A stretch of 64,000 nucleotides of DNA from an uncultured Eubacteriales bacterium (lineage in GTDB: Bacteria; Bacillota; Clostridia; Lachnospirales; Lachnospiraceae): the NCBI GenBank assembly GCA_900319795.1, contig ONPU01000002.1:1-64000 (forward strand), in the 5' to 3' direction. The notes beneath the pieces are model-generated. The model had not been told where the DNA came from. It ran no database searches and worked only from the letters and a program-made list of their open reading frames with translations. Below, piece by piece: positions 51,477 to 59,973 of this stretch. How positions within the stretch are numbered: position 1 is the stretch's first letter; every line of letters starts with the position of its first letter. Both the position numbers and the translations under genes were made by a program.

Positions 51477-52409
51477 TTATTTACGGATCTGAGCCGCTAC
51501 TTCTTCAGCGAAGTTTTCCTGTCTCTTCTCGATACCTTCACCGGTTTCGAAACGGACAAATCTCTTGATGCTGATGTTCGCGCCGTTTTCTTTCGCGACC
51601 TGAGCGACATACTTGTTCACGGTCTGCTTGCCGTCTTCAGCCTTGACATAGACCTGATCCTGAAGACAGATCTCAGCCAGTTCCTTGTTGATACGGCCCA
51701 TAACCATGCCATTCCAGATCTTGTCGTTGGCATTCGGCTTTTCATTCTTGGCTGCAGCAAGAAGGACTTCCTTTTCCTTCTCAAGATATTCCTGATCCAC
51801 TTCGGCTCTGGAATTGTACTTCGGTCTCATGGCAGCTGCCTGCATGGCAACGTTCTTCGCCATCTCTTTGATGGCATCGTTCACTACGTCTGTCTCAACA
51901 TCGACCAGAACGACAATCTTGCCGCCAGCGTGTGTATAAGCGGTGATGAAACCATTTTCTTCGCTGATCTTCTCGAAACGACGGATCTTCAGGTTTTCGC
52001 TGATCACGGCGATTTCCGCGACAAGGGCGTCCTGAACAGTCTTGGACGGATCGGCTTTCCATGTTTCAGCCATGAACGCGTCCAGATCTGCGGATTCGGT
52101 AGCCAGAGCCTGTACTGCGACATCATGTACAAAGCCTTTGAACAGGTCGTTCTTCGCGACAAAGTCTGTCTCGGAATTCACTTCGACAACAGCAGCTGTC
52201 TTGCCGTCTTCAGAGACAAGGCCTTCGCACAGGCCTTCCGCCGCAATGCGGTCTGCCTTCTTCGCAGCCTTGACCATGCCGTTCTCACGAAGATAGTCAA
52301 TAGCCTTTTCCATATCACCATCTGTAGCAGTCAGAGCCTTTTTGCAGTCCATCATACCGGCGCCGCTCTGCTCACGAAGTTCCTTCACCATTGCAGCTGT
52401 AATAGCCAT
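51477..52409 (-). CDS. tsf: Translation elongation factor Ts
   Basis: A 310-residue EF-Ts beginning MAITAAMVKELREQSGAGMM, with the signature DCKKALTATDGDMEKAIDYL and NSETDFVAKNDLF. It exchanges GDP for GTP on EF-Tu. It follows rpsB by 20 bases, the usual bacterial order. Confidence 0.98.
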   Translation of the reverse strand: MAITAAMVKELREQSGAGMMDCKKALTATDGDMEKAIDYLRENGMVKAAKKADRIAAEGLCEGLVSEDGKTAAVVEVNSETDFVAKNDLFKGFVHDVAVQALATESADLDAFMAETWKADPSKTVQDALVAEIAVISENLKIRRFEKISEENGFITAYTHAGGKIVVLVDVETDVVNDAIKEMAKNVAMQAAAMRPKYNSRAEVDQEYLEKEKEVLLAAAKNEKPNANDKIWNGMVMGRINKELAEICLQDQVYVKAEDGKQTVNKYVAQVAKENGANISIKRFVRFETGEGIEKRQENFAEEVAAQIRK

Positions 52410-52429
52410 CTTTGTATTCCTCCCCTTAC

Positions 52430-53200
52430 TTATTCAGCCTGTGCGGCCTTCTCGGATTCTTCATCCGGATATGCGACATAACCTTCAGCCGGAATCTCAT
52501 CGGCGTCGGCTTCCATCTGGCCCTGATTTGCTTCCACAACAGCATCAGCCATCTTGGAAACGATCAGCTTAACGGCACGGATCGCGTCGTCGTTGCCCGG
52601 GATGACATAGGTCAGTTCTTCCGGATCGCAGTTTGTATCGCAGATACCGATCAGCGGGATATTCAGTGTATGAGCTTCCTGAATGCAGATACGTTCCTTC
52701 TTCGGGTCAACCACGAAGATGGCGTCCGGAAGCTTCTTCATATCTCTGATGCCGCCGAGGTTCTTCTCAAGCTTTTCATGTTCCTTCTTCAGCTGCAGGA
52801 CTTCCTTCTTCGGAAGAGCTTCAAATGTGCCGTCTTCCGCCATGGTCTCGATGTCCTTCATTCTCTTGATACGGCTCTGGATTGTACGGAAGTTGGTCAG
52901 CATGCCGCCGAGCCATCTTTCATTTACATAGTACATTCCGCTGCGGACAGCTTCTGTTCTGATCGCGTCCTGTGCCTGCTTCTTTGTACCGACGAAAAGG
53001 ATCTTGCCGCCGTTGGCTACGATCTCGCTTACCGCGTTGTAAGCATCGTCAACCATACCGACTGTCTTCTGAAGATCGATGATGTAGATCCCGTTGCGCT
53101 CCGTATAGATATACGGCTTCATCTTGGGGTTCCATCTTCTCGTCTGATGTCCGAAATGTACGCCTGCTTCGAGCAGCTGTTTCATGGAAATAACACTCAT
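52430..53200 (-). CDS. rpsB: 30S ribosomal protein S2
   Basis: A 256-residue S2 with [46 protein letters not shown] and the C-terminal [15 protein letters not shown]; the acidic tail is rich in Ala and Glu. The AAAGGAG site is close to the ATG, but the N-terminus agrees with the family. A promoter and a leader of about 110 bases lie upstream. Confidence 0.98.
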   Translation of the reverse strand: MSVISMKQLLEAGVHFGHQTRRWNPKMKPYIYTERNGIYIIDLQKTVGMVDDAYNAVSEIVANGGKILFVGTKKQAQDAIRTEAVRSGMYYVNERWLGGMLTNFRTIQSRIKRMKDIETMAEDGTFEALPKKEVLQLKKEHEKLEKNLGGIRDMKKLPDAIFVVDPKKERICIQEAHTLNIPLIGICDTNCDPEELTYVIPGNDDAIRAVKLIVSKMADAVVEANQGQMEADADEIPAEGYVAYPDEESEKAAQAE

Positions 53201-53315
53201 CTCATTTCTCCTTTAAAATTGGTTTTTCTTCCACACACTTCTCCGCCGGAACTACATTTTCGAAAATGAAGCACCGCCGCCGGAATCCGTGTATGTGCTT
53301 TTTCGCAACTTCCAT

Positions 53316-53345
53316 ATCATATCATGTGTAAAATGATCAAGTCAA
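53316..53345 (-). promoter_or_regulatory. Promoter of rpsB-tsf
   Basis: Read leftward, TTGACT (53345-53340), an 18-base spacer and TATGAT (53321-53316). Confidence 0.75.
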
Positions 53346-53368
53346 CAGCATTTATTAAGAAAACCCGC

Positions 53369-54949
53369 TTAAATCCTGTTCACTTTGCGGTCTTTTACAA
53401 AAATCACCCAACTGAGGAACGCGGTCAGAAGGAGCGACAGGATCATAATGATGACCTCCGCCCATTCGGGAACCATCGAGGACAAAATATCGTTCGAAAA
53501 CTGAGCCGTCAGATTGTTGAAAACATGAAAGATCACAGGGGCCGCGATCGTTCCGTAATGCTCATAGAGGAGCGCCAGAAAAATGCCGGCAAAGAACGCG
53601 AATACGCCCTGCTGCATATTGCCGTGTATGAGCGCGAAAAGCGCTGCCGAAATAAGAACTGCCGGAACAAATCCGAAGTAATCTCTGGCTCTTCTGTAAA
53701 CAAGTCCTCTGAAAATCAGTTCCTCTATGAAAGGTCCCAGAATGCCGACCGCGATCGTGACAAAGAAGGGAATCGATGTTTCCATGCTTTGCAGAAATGT
53801 CTTATAGACCGGGTTCTTCACCGGAAACTGTTCCGCAATGGCATTCAGAGGATTCGACACAAACAAGGTCAACATGAGAATCAATATCACGGATGCGGGG
53901 TTCATACCTCGTTTCTGCAAAATCCGGTCTGTCTGTCCGTTCACGCGTCTCTTTTCCTCGTCGTTCATAAAAAAGATCATGATAATCGGAAGAGACACCA
54001 GCGTCGCGATAATATAGATCGGCATGTAGCTTCTCGTGATAACGGAAGTGATATCCGCCTGCGTGAAGTTCACATGATGGTACATATACCAGAATGACGC
54101 GACCATTCCGATTCCAAGGCCCAGTACAAAACTCACAACATTGGAGATTGCAAGATCTGTCAGAATCGGATAGGCAATCCGCCAGAGCTTCCACCAGATG
54201 GAAGCGGATTCAGCTGACCCGGCCGGCCGCCTCTCCGCTCTTCCGTCTCCGTATCTCGCGTCACTTAAGATTCTGTGTGACTTCTCATCCCGCATCTGCC
54301 CGATCAGGACATTTTTCAGTTCTTCCGTATTGTCAACGATGCAGTCGGGCCAGATCTTCTCCAGTTCCTCCCGGCTTCCGTATCCGTACGTAACACCGAT
54401 GGAAGAGATTCCGGCTGTGCGGGCACCTTCCACATCATATTTCCGGTCTCCGACAAGCACGACATCCGACCGGGAATTGCTTTTTCCCACTCGCGCGAGC
54501 GCTTCTTCGATCACCTCGGATTTCCGGACGCGGCTGCCGTTCAGCTCACTTCCCACAATTGCGGTAAAATATTGCGCGATTCCGAAATAGCGGAGAATCT
54601 GAACACAGAATTCCGTCGGTTTGGACGAAGCCAGCGCGATCTGAAATCCTTCCGCGCTCAGAGCAGACAGCAGAGACCCGATCCCGTCATACAGACGGTT
54701 CTCATAGATGCCCGTGACCGTATAGCGCTCCCTGTAAGCCTTGATGGCGCGCGACGCCTCTTCTTCTGTAAGGCCGGCATATTCCATGAAAGAATCCTTT
54801 AAGGGCGGTCCGACAAAGAAATCCAGTTCGTGCGGATCTTCTATTTTCATGCCAAACTCTTTTTCAAGGGCATACTGAGCGGATTTTGTGATCCCCTCAC
54901 CCGAGTCAGTCAATGTGCCATCCAGGTCAAACAAGACTGTATCCCACAT
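53369..54949 (-). CDS. HAD phosphatase fused to a CPBP intramembrane protease
   Basis: A 526-residue fusion. Residues 1-215 are a phosphoglycolate-phosphatase-like HAD domain: DLDGTLTDSGEG, ASSKPTEF and GDRKYDVEGA with the conserved acidic pair region. Residues about 245-526 are an integral membrane CPBP/Abi-type glutamic protease with about eight helices and the active-site motifs EELIFRGLVYRR, ALIHGNMQQGVFAF and FHVFNN. Both parts carry their catalytic residues. AAAGGAG precedes the ATG. No frameshift lies between the domains, so it appears to be one protein. Its role is unknown; CPBP proteins act in protein processing and bacteriocin immunity. Confidence 0.87.
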   Translation of the reverse strand: MWDTVLFDLDGTLTDSGEGITKSAQYALEKEFGMKIEDPHELDFFVGPPLKDSFMEYAGLTEEEASRAIKAYRERYTVTGIYENRLYDGIGSLLSALSAEGFQIALASSKPTEFCVQILRYFGIAQYFTAIVGSELNGSRVRKSEVIEEALARVGKSNSRSDVVLVGDRKYDVEGARTAGISSIGVTYGYGSREELEKIWPDCIVDNTEELKNVLIGQMRDEKSHRILSDARYGDGRAERRPAGSAESASIWWKLWRIAYPILTDLAISNVVSFVLGLGIGMVASFWYMYHHVNFTQADITSVITRSYMPIYIIATLVSLPIIMIFFMNDEEKRRVNGQTDRILQKRGMNPASVILILMLTLFVSNPLNAIAEQFPVKNPVYKTFLQSMETSIPFFVTIAVGILGPFIEELIFRGLVYRRARDYFGFVPAVLISAALFALIHGNMQQGVFAFFAGIFLALLYEHYGTIAAPVIFHVFNNLTAQFSNDILSSMVPEWAEVIIMILSLLLTAFLSWVIFVKDRKVNRI

Positions 54950-55038
54950 TTCACTCTCTCCTTTCCGATGATATACAATAACTGTTCAGCAGGAAACCGA
55001 ACAGTTATCGATAGACGCATATGCTGTTATACGCTGTT

Positions 55039-56037
55039 TCACATATGGTTGAAATACGCGTCAATACCATTTGCGAGGCCGATACTGAGCAGCATCTGTC
55101 CTTCTTCGGAAGCCATGAAACGATCCTCATCCGGGTTGCTCATAAATCCCATTTCCACGATCGTTACCGGCATCTTCGCCCAGTTTATTCCCGTCATATC
55201 GTCTCCCGTAAGGAAGCCCAGCGACTCCTGCCCTGTCGTACGGATCAGGTTGTCCAAAATGAGGGCCGAAAGCCTCTGAGAACTGCTGATCACCTCTCTG
55301 TCCAGATAGGGATTGTTCAGTGAGGGCTGGTAGCACAGAGCACCTTTTACGGAAGAATCGTCCGACCCGTTGCAGTGAAGGCGGATAAAGGCATCCGCGT
55401 TCGCCTGTTCGGCAATGACGGCACGGTCCACGTTGCTCAGATTGGTGTCATTGGTTTCACGGGTCATCACGACGGTGTATCCGCGTTTCATGAGTTCGGC
55501 TTTCAGCTTTAAGCCGATTTCAAGGACCACCTCATATTCATTCTTCCCCGAGGCAGCTCCGGATGTACCGGTCGTACACTTCGCCTTCATATCGGAAGAA
55601 CCCGGCCCGTTCGGCTCCGTCTCGGAAATGCCGTGATCCTGATGTCCCGGATCGATGCATACAATATGGCCGTTGCCTTTCGGCACGATCGGTTCGGGAG
55701 TCGGCGTCGGTGTTGCCGTCGGAGTCGGTGTGGCTGTCGGCGTAGGCGTAGCTGTCGGAGTCGGCGTTACTGTCGGCGTAGGCGTTGCAGTAGGCGTCGG
55801 TGTGGCCGTCGGAGTCGGTGTGGCCGTCGGCGTCGGCGTTGCTGTCGGTGTCTCTGTCAGCGCCGGCGTTTCCGTCGGCTGACCTGTAACACTCTCTGAT
55901 GCCGGCGGAGCAATCAGTTCTTCCGCTTTCTCCATAGTGCCCATTCCGAGTCTGAAGCAGAAAAATACAATTGCTCCGGCCAGAATAAGCAGGATCAGAG
56001 TGACGATGACTTTAATAAGCGTATTGTTCTTTTTCAA
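55039..56037 (-). CDS. N-acetylmuramoyl-L-alanine amidase with Thr-Pro repeat linker
   Basis: A 332-residue type II membrane protein: one N-terminal helix (about 9-31), a Thr-Pro-Ala linker of about 60 residues made of TPTATP units, and an Amidase_3 catalytic domain with VCIDPGHQDHG (first zinc His), RLHCNGSDD and a distal IVEMGFMSNPDED Glu. It cleaves the amide bond between muramic acid and the stem peptide. The start is TTG at 56035-56037 with AGGGGAG 8 bases upstream. It follows argS by 33 bases. Confidence 0.88.
   Translation of the reverse strand: MKKNNTLIKVIVTLILLILAGAIVFFCFRLGMGTMEKAEELIAPPASESVTGQPTETPALTETPTATPTPTATPTPTATPTPTATPTPTVTPTPTATPTPTATPTPTATPTPTPEPIVPKGNGHIVCIDPGHQDHGISETEPNGPGSSDMKAKCTTGTSGAASGKNEYEVVLEIGLKLKAELMKRGYTVVMTRETNDTNLSNVDRAVIAEQANADAFIRLHCNGSDDSSVKGALCYQPSLNNPYLDREVISSSQRLSALILDNLIRTTGQESLGFLTGDDMTGINWAKMPVTIVEMGFMSNPDEDRFMASEEGQMLLSIGLANGIDAYFNHM
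55690..55860. repeat. Tandem repeat encoding the Thr-Pro linker
   Basis: About fourteen imperfect 12-base units (GTCGGAGTCGGT / GTTGCCGTCGGC types on the plus strand) encode TPTA and TPTP repeats. Copy number is likely to vary between strains. Confidence 0.8.
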
Positions 56038-56070
56038 AGAAGTACTCCCCTTACCCTTCCAAATCGACGC

Positions 56071-57834
56071 TTACATATGGTCCGGAGCAGAAAACCCGAG
56101 CAGATTGATTCCGCAAAGAAGCACCTTCTCCGTCAATGCCAGCAGTGCGAGATAGTAGTTCTTCTGAGACGCATCTTCCTCCGCGAGAATTCTGGTTCCA
56201 TGGTAAAAATGGTTGAAAGAATTCGATAGTCTGTAAATATAAGCGCATATTCTGTGCGGAGCCAGTTCCCTGGCGGCGTCCGCCACCACGGGGCCGAAAT
56301 CGGCCAGATCGAGCATCAGCGCCTTTTCAGCCTCTCCGGAAGGAGTCCTGAAGCTGTAATTCAAAGCTTCCTCTTCCGATATGCCGGCTCTTTCGAGGAT
56401 GGACTTGCATCTTACGATCGTATACAGGATATACGGTCCGGTATTGCCCTCAAACGAGGTGAATTTCTCCGTATCAAAGACGTAGTCCTTCGCGGCCTGG
56501 TTGCTCAGGTCCCCGTATTTCACGGCTGAAAGAGCCACCATTTCCGCTGTTTTTTTGGCATCCTCTTCACGCACGTTTTTGTTGTCGCGAATCTTCGTTT
56601 CCATCCCTTCCTCAATTTCGTTGAGGAGGGACTCCAGTCTCATCACACCGCCGTCGCGGGTTTTGAAGGGCTTTCCGTCCTTTCCGTTCATCGTCCCGAA
56701 TCCGACATGGACAAGCTCCGTCCCTTCATCCGTGATACCGGCTTTGCGGACCGTACGGAAAACCTGTACGAAATGCATTGCCTGGCGTTTGTCCACGACA
56801 TAGACGATCTTGTCGGGATGATAGAGCTTCATTCGCTCATAGATGGTCGCGATGTCCGTCGTTGCGTACAGCGCAGCTCCGTCCGATTTCCGGATGATGC
56901 AGGGAGGAACTTCCTTCTTGTCTCCCTCTTCCGAAACATCCACGATCAAAGCGCCCTGGTCCGTCTTCGCAATGCCTCTTTCCTCCAGGTCGGCGATGAG
57001 TCCCGGAATGTATTCCTGAACATCCGACTCTCCTTTCCAGAGGTCGAAATGGACGTCCAGCCGCTCATAGTTCTTCTTGAGATCCCTTGTCGAGATCTCC
57101 ATAATCTTCTGCCAGAGGGCACGATAGCCCTTTCTGCCAGACTGAAGTTCGGAGGTGGCTTTCAGGGCCTCTTCACGAAATGCTTCATCTGTTTTGGACT
57201 TCGCGGACGCGAACGGATAGATCTCTTCCAGTTCGGAAATGGTAAATGGCGCCTCTTCCGGATAGGTATCCGCGTTCTCATCAAAATACGGCAGTTCCGG
57301 ATTGCGGACTCTCAGTTCCGCGATAATGAGGCCGATCTGAAGGCCCCAGTCGCCCAGATGGACGTCACCCAGCACATCGTGACCGACCGCTCTTAAGATC
57401 CGCTTGATGCTCTCTCCGATGACAGCCGCGCGCAGATGTCCGACGTGAAGGGGCTTTGCCACATTCGGACCGCCGTAATCCACGATTATCTTTTTCGCCT
57501 CTTCGGCTTCCGGTATACCGCATTTGGAATCCTTCGCCATCCGCGCGATATAATCTGCCAGAAACTCCGGCTTCACAGTCATATTTAAGAATCCGGGGCG
57601 GACAGCCTCGATTTCAAAGGAACGCCCCATGCGGTCACACGCTGCTTTTACGTCTTCCGCAATAGCAAGCGGCGCCTTGTGAGCCGTCTTTGCGAGCGGC
57701 ATCGCCGCGCTGCTCTGAAATTCACAGAGATCCGGGCGGTCCGACACTTTCACGACGACTCCTGCCGGATCATAACCGGCTTCCGCAAAGGCCTCCGCGA
57801 GCTCATTTCCAAGTATATAAGTCAGTTTTTCCAT
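56071..57834 (-). CDS. argS: Arginyl-tRNA synthetase
   Basis: A 587-residue class I synthetase with the HIGH-type motif KPLHVGHLRAAVIGES, the ArgS-typical GDVHLGDWGLQIG and a C-terminal DALR-type anticodon domain (HRICAYIYRLSNSFNHFYH). The KMSKS position is degenerate (FKTRDGGVMRL), as is common in ArgS. It begins 9 bases after the DUF1887-like gene, whose stop codon overlaps its GAGG ribosome binding site, so the two are translationally linked. Confidence 0.96.
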   Translation of the reverse strand: MEKLTYILGNELAEAFAEAGYDPAGVVVKVSDRPDLCEFQSSAAMPLAKTAHKAPLAIAEDVKAACDRMGRSFEIEAVRPGFLNMTVKPEFLADYIARMAKDSKCGIPEAEEAKKIIVDYGGPNVAKPLHVGHLRAAVIGESIKRILRAVGHDVLGDVHLGDWGLQIGLIIAELRVRNPELPYFDENADTYPEEAPFTISELEEIYPFASAKSKTDEAFREEALKATSELQSGRKGYRALWQKIMEISTRDLKKNYERLDVHFDLWKGESDVQEYIPGLIADLEERGIAKTDQGALIVDVSEEGDKKEVPPCIIRKSDGAALYATTDIATIYERMKLYHPDKIVYVVDKRQAMHFVQVFRTVRKAGITDEGTELVHVGFGTMNGKDGKPFKTRDGGVMRLESLLNEIEEGMETKIRDNKNVREEDAKKTAEMVALSAVKYGDLSNQAAKDYVFDTEKFTSFEGNTGPYILYTIVRCKSILERAGISEEEALNYSFRTPSGEAEKALMLDLADFGPVVADAARELAPHRICAYIYRLSNSFNHFYHGTRILAEEDASQKNYYLALLALTEKVLLCGINLLGFSAPDHM

Positions 57835-57843
57835 TTGATCTGT

Positions 57844-58977
57844 TTACCTCGGTTCCAGTTTCGTTATCATTTCCCCGGCATAGACCAGCTCGATCTCAAG
57901 GTCTTTCGCCGCTTTCCGTATTTCGTCGGTGAGTCCGGTTTCGGAATAATAGACCAGCACTTTCCGGCTGATTCCCCCGTAAATCTTTGCTGCCAGAAGA
58001 TCGAGTTCCACCAGCTGGGCGCTGCCTCCGTCTTCCCGGAATACGCGTATAACGAACGGACAGCATCTCATGATTCCGCTTACATAGCTGTAATCATAGA
58101 GAGCCAGATCCGTAAACGCGGCATTTTTCCCGTATTCCCTGATTTGCGCCGCGAGGAGGAATACGTTGAAAAGAGGAATATCCGTGATATGAAGCAGCAT
58201 CCCCATCGCCGCTTTATTAGTAAAGCGGTAACGGACAATCCCTCCTTTTCTTTCGTAGATATCGAAAATGCCGATATCCCGCAAATCCTCGAACACGCTG
58301 TCCCGGATTCCCATGGAACGCGTATCCATGATAAATTCTCTTCTGCCCTCGTCCGCGTCTCCCGCCGCGTAGCGGAAGCGCTGGGAAAGGTCTTTCCAGT
58401 AAGTCGGACTTTCCGCATAGAACCTTCCGAGAATCCGGATTCTTTTGGCCGCCTCTTTTGTCAGTTCCGAGCGGGTCATGATCACATTTCTCTGCAGTTC
58501 CGCTTCGCTTTTCAGAAGAAAACGGAATTCGGACTCACTGATAGTCGGGAAACTCATTCTTCTTAAATGGGCCGCGTTTTTCAGCGGAAAAAACAGCCTT
58601 TCCCGGATCTTCAGATCCATTACCGCAACCGACCAGTACTGATGTCTCGCGAGCACAGCTCCGACAGCCATGGACTGCATCACGTCCGCGTCCGAGATGT
58701 CCACGACCGGCTTTCTGTCCCTGTATTTTTCAAACAGGGTTTCCAGCCGCGTCTCCATATCCGCTTCCATATAGCGTTCCAGAATCACCGGTTCGGCGAC
58801 GATCGTAGGCATTCCCCTTTTATGGAACAGATGATTCAGACGCCCCCGCTCTTTCTCCGACATCCCTCTCCCGTACTCTACCGGGATCAGGATTTCCGGC
58901 TCCAGAGCAAGCGCACTGACAATATTGCCCACCACATGCTGGCCTGTAAATTTGATTAGGATCTGTGCAAGTCCCAT
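57844..58977 (-). CDS. Divergent DUF1887/Card1-like protein, nuclease site apparently lost
   Basis: A 377-residue protein. The N-terminal part (TGQHVVGNIVSALALEPEIL, KPVVDISDADVMQSMAVGAV) fits a Rossmann-like CARF region. The middle (DIGIFDIYERKGGIVRYRF, ITDIPLFNVFLLAAQIRE) is like the helical/winged linker of DUF1887 proteins as I remember them. The end (LDLLAAKIYGGISRKVLVYY) aligns with the TVAERFGGKYAKKVLV strand of their PD-(D/E)XK nuclease. The NEID and SCK catalytic motifs expected just before are replaced (YSYVSGIMRC, VIRVFRED). No CRISPR array is in the window. Family assignment is by memory. Confidence 0.55.
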   Translation of the reverse strand: MGLAQILIKFTGQHVVGNIVSALALEPEILIPVEYGRGMSEKERGRLNHLFHKRGMPTIVAEPVILERYMEADMETRLETLFEKYRDRKPVVDISDADVMQSMAVGAVLARHQYWSVAVMDLKIRERLFFPLKNAAHLRRMSFPTISESEFRFLLKSEAELQRNVIMTRSELTKEAAKRIRILGRFYAESPTYWKDLSQRFRYAAGDADEGRREFIMDTRSMGIRDSVFEDLRDIGIFDIYERKGGIVRYRFTNKAAMGMLLHITDIPLFNVFLLAAQIREYGKNAAFTDLALYDYSYVSGIMRCCPFVIRVFREDGGSAQLVELDLLAAKIYGGISRKVLVYYSETGLTDEIRKAAKDLEIELVYAGEMITKLEPR

Positions 58978-59025
58978 AAATCGTCTTCCCGATCAAAAAA
59001 TCAAAGTGACATTGATTACGCTTTA

Positions 59026-59973
59026 TCAGTTATAGTTATCCGGAATCTCGTCTCCCCAGGGCGTCCCGTCCAGTTTATAGGGCGTGGTCTGATAGACATA
59101 ATAGTTCAGCCAGTTCGTATAGAGATTGTTGGCCGCGGCCCTCCAGGTCATCACCGGCCTCCTGCCCGGATCATCATTCGGGAAATAGTGTTCCGGCATA
59201 TCTGTCCCGAGCCCTTTCTTCTTATCTCTTTCGTACTCGCGCCGAAGCTGCATCCTGCCGTATTCGGGGTGACCCATCACGAAGATTTTTCTGCCGTTCT
59301 GAGCCATGCAAAGGGACACGCCGGCCTCTTCGGACTGCGCCAGGATCATCAGTTCCCTGCAGCGCACGATATCGCGCACGGTCACCTCCGTATAGCGCGA
59401 ATGCGGCATGTCAAAGCAGTCGTCAAATCCCCGAAGAATCGGAGCTTTCCTGTTGAATACCTTGTTGGAATAGATGCCGAACAGCTTCTTCGGAAGAAGC
59501 TTCTTCGGAATATCGTAATAATAGTAAAGCGCAGCCTGTGCCGCCCAGCAGAGATAGATGACGGAGGTCACGTGCGTATTGCACCAGGAGAAAATCTGAG
59601 AGATCTCTTCCCAGTAATCCACGTCCTCGTATTCCAGAAGCTCCACGGGAGCTCCCGTAATGATCATTCCGTCAAAATACTGCCTCTTGATATCCGAGAA
59701 CACCTTGTAAAATGTGTCCAGATGGCTTTTGGACGTATGCTTGGACTGATGGGAGGAGGTGCGCATCAGTGTGACATCGATCTGCAGAGGCGTATTGGAA
59801 AGCTCTCTTAAAATCTGAAGCTCCGTATCCTCCTTGATCGGCATCAGGTTCAGGATGCAGATCTGAATCGGGCGGATGTCCTGATGAGTGGCCCTCGTCT
59901 CATCCATCACGAAAATATTCTCTTTTTCAAGAATCTCTTTGACGGGCAGGTCATTGGGAATCTTTACAGGCAT
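59026..59973 (-). CDS. metA: Homoserine O-acetyltransferase (MetA family)
   Basis: A 315-residue MetA enzyme that activates homoserine for methionine synthesis. The acyl-accepting Cys is residue 142 (VIYLCWAAQAALYYYY), followed by the HSRYTEV His and HPEYGR regions. Residue 111, which sets acyl-CoA choice in this family, is Glu (ITGAPVELLEYEDV). Known MetA enzymes with Glu111 use acetyl-CoA, those with Gly111 succinyl-CoA, so acetyl transfer is predicted despite the family's succinyltransferase name. Its start overlaps the ligA stop by one base. Confidence 0.94.
   Translation of the reverse strand: MPVKIPNDLPVKEILEKENIFVMDETRATHQDIRPIQICILNLMPIKEDTELQILRELSNTPLQIDVTLMRTSSHQSKHTSKSHLDTFYKVFSDIKRQYFDGMIITGAPVELLEYEDVDYWEEISQIFSWCNTHVTSVIYLCWAAQAALYYYYDIPKKLLPKKLFGIYSNKVFNRKAPILRGFDDCFDMPHSRYTEVTVRDIVRCRELMILAQSEEAGVSLCMAQNGRKIFVMGHPEYGRMQLRREYERDKKKGLGTDMPEHYFPNDDPGRRPVMTWRAAANNLYTNWLNYYVYQTTPYKLDGTPWGDEIPDNYN

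Noticed and set aside
55563-55899. Arg/Gly-Val-rich plus-strand frames opposite the amidase linker
   Set aside because: They are translations of the complement of the Thr-Pro repeat and have no start signals.
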